A stretch of DNA of 5,543 bases from Bacillota bacterium (GTDB lineage: Bacteria; Bacillota; Sulfobacillia; JAJZYS01; JAJYTV01): assembly GCA_021792885.1 (NCBI GenBank), contig JAJYTV010000147.1, forward strand, positions 1 through 5,543, given 5' to 3'. The notes under the pieces were generated by a model that was not told where the DNA came from, did no database searches, and saw nothing but the letters and a program-made list of their open reading frames with translations. Made by a program: the position numbers and the translations under genes. Numbering within the stretch: position 1 is the stretch's first letter; each line of letters begins with the position of its first letter. This document shows, one piece after another, positions 1 to 4,631 of this stretch.

Positions 1-192
1 GAGAATGCGCGCCGGGTCCGTCAGGCTCGAGAGCAGGGCGCTGCGCGAAATCTCGAGCAGGAACGCATCTCCGCGCGCCATCGCCGAGAGTACGGCCTCA
101 AGTCCGAGGTCGCGCAGGAGATCGTCCGCGTTCGCCGGCAGGTCCGCGCCCGGCGCGAAGTCCTGATCTGGGTGCATGAGGAGGACATTCAA
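1..192 (-). CDS. Second MutS-like family protein, N-terminal part (cut by left window edge)
   Basis: This is the first 64 residues of a gene that runs off the left edge; the frame is open to base 1. I place the start at TTG (192-190), which overlaps the TGA stop (191-189) of the upstream MutS-like gene. GAGGAGG at 210-204 lies 11 nt before it, and the ATG at 177, in the same frame, has no ribosome binding site (its upstream bases are TCCTCCTC). The peptide begins MNVLLMHPDQDF and continues with a helix-rich segment (about residues 22-55) ending LTDPARIL. That resembles the N-terminus of MutS-domain proteins encoded in tandem with the type of gene found upstream, whose own N-terminal region has a similar DPDAIAYRQ segment. 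The overlap points to translational coupling and shared control by the fluoride riboswitch upstream. The ATPase domain is outside the window, so the family call rests on N-terminal resemblance and context. Confidence 0.7.
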   Translation of the reverse strand, partial: MNVLLMHPDQDFAPGADLPANADDLLRDLGLEAVLSAMARGDAFLLEISRSALLSSLTDPARIL

Positions 193-1718
193 CGGGCGAT
201 CCGCCTCCTCACGGCGTCGTAGGTCAGACCGTGGCGCTCCGCGATGGCCAGGGCGTAGGCGCGCCCGTCGGCGGGCCTGCGTGCAAGCGTGTAGGTGCGC
301 CCCGAAGGATCGCCGGGGGCGATGCCCGCGACCATGCTGACGGTTGCCTCGCTGAGCGCAGCCAGTTCGTCGACGAAGGTGACGTAGACGCCGAGCGCGC
401 CCCGTTCGATCAGCTGCTGCAGCACGGCCGCGCCGATGCGCCTCGAGTCGTGGAGCGTTGTGGAGGAGAAGCTCTCGTTCATCACGACGACGCTGCGGTC
501 CGTGATCGCGGAGAGGATCTCGCGCATGCGCAGGAGCTCGTCCTTGAGCCGGCCCTGCTGGTCTTCGAGGCGCTCCTCTCTCGCGAAGTGCGTCTCGATG
601 CGATCGCATAGGAGGAGTTGCGCGTCCGTGCCCGGCACGGGCACGCCCAGGCGGGCGAGGTGGTGCAGCTGGCCGAACATGCGGGCGAAGGTCGTCTTGC
701 CGCCCTGGTTGGGGCCGGTTACGACGAGCACGCGCTCAGGGCCCGCGAGTTGGAGGTCCTGGCGGACGACGCCCCTGCCCTCTGCCGAAAGCGCGTGCCC
801 GAGCGCGAGGTCGAACGCCCCGCGGACCTGCGTCTCCCTGCACTGGGGCGAGACGCGCGGGTAGCAGAAGGGGAGCCCTGCCGCCCGCAGGCCGTCGATG
901 TAGGAGGAATAGGCGAGGTAGAACTGGATCTCCCGGTCGAAGCGGCGCACGGTCTCGTCGAGGAAGCCCTGCCAGCGCTCCCGAAAGGCCTCCGCGGCGC
1001 GGAAGGCTTCGGGATAGAGCCTGGCGACGCGCTCGAGCACCTCCTCCTCGACGTGGTTCAGCGACGTGTGGTCGGGGAACCCGACGCGGTAGTCCTTCGC
1101 GCTCTCTCGCGTGAAGCGCTGGAACGTCGCGCGCACCGAGGCGCTGAGGTCGGGTTCGGAGCGGAAGGCGCTCACCGTGATGCGGGTTCCGCGCAGATCG
1201 ATGCAGTAGACGATTTCGGAGAAGGCCGCCTCGCAGCGCTCCACCTCTTCCCGCAGCGCGCAAAAGGCCGGCGCCTGGACGTAGGAGGCGAGGTAGCCGC
1301 GAAAGCCCCGCAGGCCGCGTGAGCGCGCCTGGGCCAAGGCGGAATCGGCCGCGAGGGAGAGGGCGGTCTCGCAGTAGGCGTGGGCCGCGTCCAAAAACCA
1401 GCGTGCGCCCTGGCGCGCGTTCACGGCGCCCAGGGCCTGCGCAATCCTCTCGCGCGCTGCGCGCATGCCCTCGGAGAAGGATCCGAGCGACGCGTGCAGC
1501 GCCGGCGACTGCAGGTCTTCAAAGACCTCCTGCCGGTAGGCGATCGCATCGGGGTCGTCGAGCGGTGCGTAGAAGAAGGGGCCGAGGTCATACTCCTCGC
1601 GCCCGGCCGTGAGCGCCTCCACCACCTGGCTGAGGCGCAGGTCGGCGAAGTAGGGAGGCGGCGCGGTCTGCGCCTGCTCGCCTTGCCCGGGCCGGTCGAA
1701 CAGGATGCTCTCAAACAT
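189..1718 (-). CDS. MutS-family ATPase without mismatch-recognition domain, fluoride-riboswitch controlled
   Basis: The 509-residue protein carries a C-terminal MutS-type ABC ATPase domain. The Walker A motif GPNQGGKTT is at residues 335-343, preceded by the beta strand VLVVT. A signature-like helix (GRLKDELLRMREIL, about 389-402) follows, and a Walker B segment SVVVMNESFSSTT is at 409-421. The N-terminal 300 residues are mostly helical and resemble a reduced MutS core/lever region. At 509 residues it is much shorter than MutS (about 850) and has no room for the mismatch-binding and connector domains; no Smr nuclease domain of the MutS2 type is seen. Asn414 stands where MutS has the Walker B Asp, and Phe448 (VTFVDEL) where the switch His of ATHYHEL would be. 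Catalytic Glu415 is retained. The ATG start has a strong site, GGAGGTGA, 9 nt upstream. The stop overlaps the start of a second MutS-like gene. Expression should depend on fluoride through the leader RNA. A role in DNA transactions is family inference; the actual substrate is unknown. Confidence 0.9.
   Translation of the reverse strand: MFESILFDRPGQGEQAQTAPPPYFADLRLSQVVEALTAGREEYDLGPFFYAPLDDPDAIAYRQEVFEDLQSPALHASLGSFSEGMRAARERIAQALGAVNARQGARWFLDAAHAYCETALSLAADSALAQARSRGLRGFRGYLASYVQAPAFCALREEVERCEAAFSEIVYCIDLRGTRITVSAFRSEPDLSASVRATFQRFTRESAKDYRVGFPDHTSLNHVEEEVLERVARLYPEAFRAAEAFRERWQGFLDETVRRFDREIQFYLAYSSYIDGLRAAGLPFCYPRVSPQCRETQVRGAFDLALGHALSAEGRGVVRQDLQLAGPERVLVVTGPNQGGKTTFARMFGQLHHLARLGVPVPGTDAQLLLCDRIETHFAREERLEDQQGRLKDELLRMREILSAITDRSVVVMNESFSSTTLHDSRRIGAAVLQQLIERGALGVYVTFVDELAALSEATVSMVAGIAPGDPSGRTYTLARRPADGRAYALAIAERHGLTYDAVRRRIAR
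204..210 (-). promoter_or_regulatory. Ribosome binding site inside the MutS-like gene, deciding the TTG start of the next gene
   Basis: On the minus strand this reads GAGGAGG. It lies within the last codons of the upstream MutS-like gene, 11 nt before the TTG at 192. It is the only Shine-Dalgarno-like sequence near the start of the downstream gene and supports the overlapping TTG rather than the ATG at 177. Confidence 0.6.
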
Positions 1719-1727
1719 GGCGGCGGT

Positions 1728-1735
1728 TCACCTCC
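1728..1735 (-). promoter_or_regulatory. Strong ribosome binding site of the MutS-like gene
   Basis: The minus strand reads GGAGGTGA, 9 nt before the ATG at 1718. It lies downstream of the riboswitch terminator and is not part of its stem, so control by the leader should be transcriptional rather than by masking this site. Confidence 0.75.
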
Positions 1736-1751
1736 ATGGTCCGCCTACGTG

Positions 1752-1787
1752 AAAAAGGAAAGACTCCCGCACCGCAGTGCAGGAGTC
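1752..1787 (-). terminator. Intrinsic terminator forming the expression platform of the fluoride riboswitch
   Basis: On the minus strand, GACTCC (1787-1782), a T-G wobble (1781/1768) and GCAC (1780-1777) pair with GTGC (1772-1769) and GGAGTC (1767-1762) across a TGCG loop, giving an 11-bp stem. The T-rich tail TTTCCTTTTT (1761-1752) follows. The 5' arm contains ACTCC (1786-1782), the same bases that close the aptamer pseudoknot, so terminator and ligand-bound aptamer exclude each other. This is the known arrangement of fluoride ON switches such as the Bacillus cereus crcB leader. Confidence 0.9.
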
Positions 1788-1830
1788 ATCAGCCAATCGT
1801 TGGCGTTTTCGGCGGTACTCCATCGCCTTG
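1779..1830 (-). promoter_or_regulatory. Fluoride riboswitch aptamer (crcB RNA motif)
   Basis: The minus strand shows the fluoride aptamer layout. Stem P1 is GGCG (1827-1824) with CGCC (1814-1811), enclosing the conserved loop start GATGGAGT. A linker AAAAC follows (1809-1805), then a second stem GCCA (1804-1801) with TGGC (1795-1792), then the conserved CTGATGACTCC (1792-1782). GGAGT in the P1 loop (1821-1817) is complementary to ACTCC (1786-1782), which forms the pseudoknot. The order, spacing and conserved bases closely follow the B. cereus crcB riboswitch. Small departures are a 9-nt P1 loop and TGC instead of TAC after ACTCC. Fluoride, bound with Mg2+, is expected to stabilise the pseudoknot, prevent the overlapping terminator and allow transcription of the MutS-like pair. 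Confidence 0.93.
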
Positions 1831-1835
1831 CTGCC

Positions 1836-1865
1836 ATTCTAGAACGGGCGGCAGCCCGCTGTAAA
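1836..1865 (-). promoter_or_regulatory. Sigma-A-type promoter for the riboswitch leader
   Basis: The minus strand has TTTACA (1865-1860) as -35 and TAGAAT (1841-1836) as -10, each five of six to consensus, separated by 18 nt. A start about seven bases downstream falls near 1829, just at the 5' end of the fluoride aptamer. This placement is the main reason to trust it. The leader would be about 110 nt. The -35 begins 17 nt after the PPK2 stop codon. Confidence 0.65.
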
Positions 1866-1882
1866 CGGCACGCGGGAGGGAC

Positions 1883-2683
1883 CTAGATCGCTGTGGAATC
1901 GATGGGTTCTCCTTCGGGCCACTGCAGATGCATGTCCTCGAGCGCCGAGATCAGCACCTTCGCGACACAGAGGTTGCGGTACCACCGGTGGTCGGACGGG
2001 ATGACGTACCAGGGCGCGCGCCGGGTGCTCGTCTCGCGCAGGGCCGCTTCGTAGGCTTCCCGGTACTCGTCCCAGCGCCTGCGCTCGCGCAGGTCCGACG
2101 CGCTCAGCTTCCAGCGCTTGCGGGGCTCGTCGAGCCGCTCGCGCAGCCGTCGCTCCTGCTCCTCCGGAGAGATGTGCAGGAAGAACTTGCGGATCACGAC
2201 GTCCTCCTCGCACAGGTGACGCTCGAAGCGGCGGATCGCGCGCAGCCGCTCGCGGGCCTGCGCATCGGAGATCTCCCCGTGCACGCGCACGATCAGGACG
2301 TCCTCGTAGTGCGAGCGGTTGAAGATGCCGATCGTGCCGCGCGGCGGGACGCGCCGGTGCACGCGCCAGAGAAAGTCGTGGGAGAGTTCCTCGTCGCTCG
2401 GTTGCTTGAACGAGCTGACGGCGGTCCCCTGTGGCGAGAGGCCTTGCAGGACATGCCGGATCGTACCGTCCTTGCCGCTCGTGTCCATGCCCTGCAGCAC
2501 GACGAGCAGTGCCTTGCTCCGATTCGCATACAGCAGGTCGTGCAGTTCTCCGAGACGCTCCACGTCTTTTCGGAGCGCCTCCTTCGCGTCCTCCTCGTCG
2601 ACGCCGCCCGTATCGCCGGGATCGATCTCGCGCAAGGAGAGCTTGCCCTGCACAGGCCTCGTCGGATCGGGCTGCCTTGACAT
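1883..2683 (-). CDS. ppk2: Polyphosphate kinase 2 family protein, probably class III (polyphosphate:AMP/ADP phosphotransferase)
   Basis: The 266-residue protein is a single-domain PPK2 of usual length. It has a P-loop NTPase fold: Walker A GMDTSGKDG at residues 65-73 (Lys71, with Asp67 characteristic of PPK2), and the second motif IGIFNRSHYEDVL at 118-130 with Arg123. A basic lid segment DEPRKRWKLS (185-194) follows, then a C-terminal WYVIPSDHRWYRN (225-237), also a PPK2 hallmark. FNRSHYEDVL rather than the FDRSWYNR form fits class III enzymes, which phosphorylate AMP and ADP with polyphosphate. PPK2 enzymes are cytoplasmic and move phosphate between polyphosphate and nucleotides. The ATG start has GGGAGGTG at 2696-2689. 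The gene lies 53 nt after the SprT-like gene in the same direction and may share its transcript. It ends just upstream of the riboswitch promoter. Class assignment is from motif recognition. Confidence 0.92.
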   Translation of the reverse strand: MSRQPDPTRPVQGKLSLREIDPGDTGGVDEEDAKEALRKDVERLGELHDLLYANRSKALLVVLQGMDTSGKDGTIRHVLQGLSPQGTAVSSFKQPSDEELSHDFLWRVHRRVPPRGTIGIFNRSHYEDVLIVRVHGEISDAQARERLRAIRRFERHLCEEDVVIRKFFLHISPEEQERRLRERLDEPRKRWKLSASDLRERRRWDEYREAYEAALRETSTRRAPWYVIPSDHRWYRNLCVAKVLISALEDMHLQWPEGEPIDSTAI

Positions 2684-2710
2684 CTCGACACCTCCCGCTC
2701 CTCAGTATCT

Positions 2711-2733
2711 GCAGCGGCAGGCTCTGCCGCCGC
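2711..2733 (-). other. GC-rich hairpin between the SprT-like and PPK2 genes
   Basis: The minus strand has GCGGCAG (2730-2724), loop AGC, and CTGCCGC (2720-2714), extendable outward by a G-T, a C-G and a G-C pair. It starts a few bases after the SprT-like stop codon. No T-run follows, so it is not a convincing intrinsic terminator. It could slow polymerase or protect an mRNA end, or be chance in GC-rich DNA. Confidence 0.4.
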
Positions 2734-2736
2734 GCG

Positions 2737-3276
2737 TCAGTCCCTGCGGCTCACGCCGCTGTAGCGCAGTCGGAATCGCCGGTCGTAGGTCGGCGCGCAG
2801 AGCGCGCAGGAGAGCCTCTGCCGCTTCGGATGCCGCCCGAGCCAGTGCTCATGGCCTTGCGGGCAGAGGTAGAGGTGGCGCAGGCGCGGCGTAGTCGCCG
2901 CGATGCGCCCGAGGATCTCGGGATCCGGGAAACGCCCGAACTGCCACGCGCGCATCAGCGCGCGAAACAGGGGGCCGTGGCCTGCGCGCGGGTGCCCCGT
3001 CCGCGTGAGGTGGTAGTGCGCGAGTTCGTGCTTCATGAGGTCCTCCACCTGCGGGCGGCTCGCGCGCTCGAGGTAGCGCATGCTCAGCACGATCTGGGGC
3101 TGACCCGCGACGCTGCGGTAGAGGCCGGCGGTGCGCGTTCCCATGCGTGCGCTGAGGTAGACATCGGCGCCGCAGTCCTCGCCCGTCAGGGAGCGGTAGA
3201 GCGCGTGCGCCTGCGCGGTCAGCTCCGGCGCGGCGCGCTGGCCGCGGGGGAGGTCCGGGCCCTCAGATCGCAGCAC
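2737..3276 (-). CDS. SprT-like zinc metalloprotease family protein
   Basis: This 179-residue protein has the SprT-like arrangement. The HExxH zinc site is KHELAHYHL (His83, Glu84, His87), and the third ligand is probably His100 in AGHGPLF, followed by a C-terminal zinc-ribbon-like region. That ribbon reads YLCPQGH (Cys138, His142) and CALC (Cys157, Cys160), so one of the four usual cysteines is replaced, perhaps functionally by His142. I chose the GTG start at 3276: GGGGGG lies 8 nt upstream, and it overlaps the last 14 nt of the phosphatase gene, implying translational coupling. The longer open frame to an ATG at 3639 would run through the phosphatase gene in another frame and is rejected. 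Proteins of the wider SprT/Spartan group cleave DNA-bound proteins in eukaryotes; bacterial SprT-like members are poorly characterised, so the substrate is unknown. Confidence 0.85.
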   Translation of the reverse strand: MLRSEGPDLPRGQRAAPELTAQAHALYRSLTGEDCGADVYLSARMGTRTAGLYRSVAGQPQIVLSMRYLERASRPQVEDLMKHELAHYHLTRTGHPRAGHGPLFRALMRAWQFGRFPDPEILGRIAATTPRLRHLYLCPQGHEHWLGRHPKRQRLSCALCAPTYDRRFRLRYSGVSRRD

Positions 3277-3898
3277 GCTGCGCGCCCCCCGTCGCGGCGT
3301 CGATCGAGCGGTCGAGCCCGACGATGTGCAGTGCGTCCAAATCGCCCTGCAGGTGCAGAATCGCGGTGTTCGGCACGGGCACGAGGCCACCGCCTTCGTC
3401 GCGCAGCGCACCGAGATGCCAGAGCGCGGCGCGCAGCGGGTGCTGGTGCGTGAAGAGCACGAGCGCTTCGCCTGGAGGCGCCTGCGCGCAGAGGTCCCGC
3501 AGGCAGGCTTGCAGGCGCAGCCAGACCTCCTCGAGCGATTCGCCGCCCGGCGGCGCGATCTCGGGCTGGTCGCGCCAGCGCAGGTACGATTCGTCCTCGC
3601 GCAGCGCCTGCGAGCGGATGCCGTCCCACGCGCCGACACGTACCTCGCGCAGTGCTTCGTGGGTGACCAGGCGCGCCGAGGACTGCGCGGCGAAGGGCGT
3701 CGCCGTCTCGACGGTGCGGCGGAAGGGACTCGCGTAGACGACGGACGGGGAGACCCCGCGAGACGCGAGCCACTGCGCGCAGCGCTGCGCCTGCTCCTCG
3801 CCGCGCGCGCTGAGAGGCGCGCCCGGAGGGGTCGCGTCGAAGCGGCGCTCGAGGTTTGCCAGGCTCTCGCCGTGCCGGATCAGATAGAGTTCGCGCAA
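3263..3898 (-). CDS. Histidine phosphatase superfamily protein (phosphoglycerate mutase-like)
   Basis: The 211-residue protein starts MRELYLIRHGES, with the RHG motif at residues 8-10 and nucleophile His9. Further superfamily residues are Arg60 in SPFRRTVETA (57-66), the acid Glu85 in LREVRVGAWDG (83-93), PPGGES (116-121) and the second catalytic His151 in LFTHQHPLR. These make up the complete phosphatase site, and the length is typical. Members dephosphorylate sugar phosphates, nucleotides or cobalamin intermediates; nothing here picks one, so I do not assign a specific substrate. The start is TTG at 3898, supported by GAGGTGAG (3912-3905) six nt upstream. The last 14 nt overlap the start of the SprT-like gene. 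It follows a strong hairpin after the CheC-like gene and is probably the first gene of a phosphatase-protease-PPK2 unit. I found no convincing promoter in the roughly 70 bases before it. Confidence 0.9.
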   Translation of the reverse strand: MRELYLIRHGESLANLERRFDATPPGAPLSARGEEQAQRCAQWLASRGVSPSVVYASPFRRTVETATPFAAQSSARLVTHEALREVRVGAWDGIRSQALREDESYLRWRDQPEIAPPGGESLEEVWLRLQACLRDLCAQAPPGEALVLFTHQHPLRAALWHLGALRDEGGGLVPVPNTAILHLQGDLDALHIVGLDRSIDAATGGAQRAAI

Positions 3899-3904
3899 CG
3901 GGTG

Positions 3905-3912
3905 CTCACCTC
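3905..3912 (-). promoter_or_regulatory. Ribosome binding site deciding the TTG start of the phosphatase gene
   Basis: The minus strand reads GAGGTGAG, six nt before TTG at 3898. No ATG or GTG in frame lies at a usable distance, and RHG falls at residues 8-10 as expected for this family, so TTG is the start. Confidence 0.7.
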
Positions 3913-3970
3913 GACTGCGGCTTTGTCTGGGCGCTTCGGCTCCCGCGCGCGGAAACCCTGCACAAAGGCG

Positions 3971-4004
3971 CCCGCGGCCCGCCCCCAGCGGGGCGGGCCG
4001 CGGG
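3971..4004 (-). terminator. Very strong GC hairpin after the CheC-like gene, probable terminator
   Basis: Bases 3971-3985 and 3990-4004 form a perfect 15-bp inverted repeat with a 4-nt loop. It starts 11 nt after the CheC-like stop codon. On the minus strand the hairpin is followed by CGCCTTTG, a poor T-tract. Stem strength and position suggest a transcript end, but efficiency is uncertain. The plus-strand side has no T-tract at all. Confidence 0.6.
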
Positions 4005-4015
4005 TGAAGGATCCG

Positions 4016-4537
4016 TCAGGTCAGCACGATCAGGCGCATGGTCAAGGGATCCGGATCCAGGGCGACCGCGATCTCGAACAGGCTGGCCGTCGCGGACGCG
4101 CCGGCGTCGGCCACGGTCGACTCGATGATGGCTGCCTGCATGTCGACCGCCGAAACGGGCGGCTGCGGCACGCCTGCCGGTTTCAGGAGGCGCTCGAGCA
4201 GCGCGAGGTAGCGGCCGGCGACGATCATGCCCAGCTCGCGACACGCGTCCAGCAGGCGCTCCTGGGGGGCGTCGCCCTCGCCGAGCAGGCCGCCGATGCG
4301 GCGGGCGTCGCGCGGGCTGAAGAGCAGCAGCATGTGGTGCACCGCGGGGCCGGACGCCGTGACGAGCACGCCGACCTCCGCGGCCTCCGGCGCCTCCACG
4401 AGATCCGCCGCGTCGCGCATCGGCGAGATGCACCGCCGCACCTCCCGCGTCCGGACGGCCGCACCCAGGAGTTCCGTGAGCGCCGCGTCGAGCTCCTTCA
4501 GATCCTCCCGTCGGCCGGGCAGAAAGCTGACCTGCAC
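4016..4537 (-). CDS. CheC/CheX-like protein with altered phosphatase motif
   Basis: With a GTG start at 4537 the product has 173 residues. The pattern fits the CheC-type fold: a helix ending LTELLGAAV (20-28), a strand region VGVLVTASG (55-63), LLLFSPRDARRIGGLLG (70-86), the helix ERLLDACRELGMIVAGRYLALLERLL (93-118), then PPVSAVDMQAAIIES (126-140). CheC-family enzymes dephosphorylate CheY-P through D/S-x3-E-x2-N-x22-P. Here it reads Asp97-x3-Glu101-x2-Met104-x22-Pro127, so the catalytic Asn is Met, and no first copy of the motif is visible near the N-terminus. It may therefore bind partners without phosphatase activity. No other chemotaxis gene is in the window. The GTG at 4537 is preceded by GGGGGTGG with an 8-nt gap; a longer frame starting at TTG 4666 would cross an AT-rich terminator-like segment and overlap the heme A synthase gene. 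Family call is from pattern recognition; start is moderately certain. Confidence 0.65.
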   Translation of the reverse strand: MQVSFLPGRREDLKELDAALTELLGAAVRTREVRRCISPMRDAADLVEAPEAAEVGVLVTASGPAVHHMLLLFSPRDARRIGGLLGEGDAPQERLLDACRELGMIVAGRYLALLERLLKPAGVPQPPVSAVDMQAAIIESTVADAGASATASLFEIAVALDPDPLTMRLIVLT

Positions 4538-4561
4538 CGTGCCAACCACCCCCGCACCCGC

Positions 4562-4598
4562 AAAAAATTCAAAGTGTGGACTAATTTCCAGAACTTTG
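4562..4598 (-). terminator. Candidate intrinsic terminator after the heme A synthase gene
   Basis: On the minus strand, CAAAGT (4598-4593) pairs with ACTTTG (4575-4570) and TGGA (4590-4587) with TCCA (4580-4577), with a small internal loop and an AATTAG hexaloop. AATTTTTT follows (4569-4562). It lies 34 nt after the ctaA stop codon in the only clearly AT-rich stretch of the window. The stem is modest in strength. Because the next ribosome binding site is only about 10 nt away, it could alternatively act as an attenuator of the CheC-like gene. Confidence 0.5.
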
Positions 4599-4631
4599 CC
4601 AGGACTCCTGCACAGGGGAAAAAGTTTTGAC

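Noticed and set aside
231..1322. Long plus-strand open frames opposite the MutS-like gene
   Set aside because: They are antisense to a gene with clear ATPase motifs, encode Arg/Ala-rich low-complexity sequence with no recognisable domain, and are expected in GC-rich DNA. The same holds for the plus-strand frames at 1928-2680, 2431-3453 and 3326-4630.
1772..1787. Shared word GTGCAGGAGTC on the plus strand here and on the minus strand near 4602-4612, as a dispersed repeat
   Set aside because: The copy here is part of the riboswitch terminator stem and is fully explained by it. The match is short and in the opposite orientation relative to the genes, so chance is the simpler explanation.
1843..1860. 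Hairpin after the PPK2 gene (GCGGGC pairing with GCCCGT) as a PPK2 terminator
   Set aside because: The stem is only 7 bp with a wobble, is followed by TTCT rather than a T-run, and overlaps the spacer of the riboswitch promoter. It may weakly slow transcription but does not support a terminator call.
3277..3639. Upstream extension of the SprT-like protein to the ATG at 3639
   Set aside because: This part is out of frame within the well-supported phosphatase gene, is Arg/Ser/Cys-rich shadow sequence, and the GTG at 3276 has a strong ribosome binding site.
4587..4605. Sigma-54-like promoter (CTGGCA followed by TGGA) before the CheC-like gene
   Set aside because: The GG at -24 is present but the required GC at -12 with correct spacing is absent, and the bases are better explained by the hairpin of the candidate terminator.
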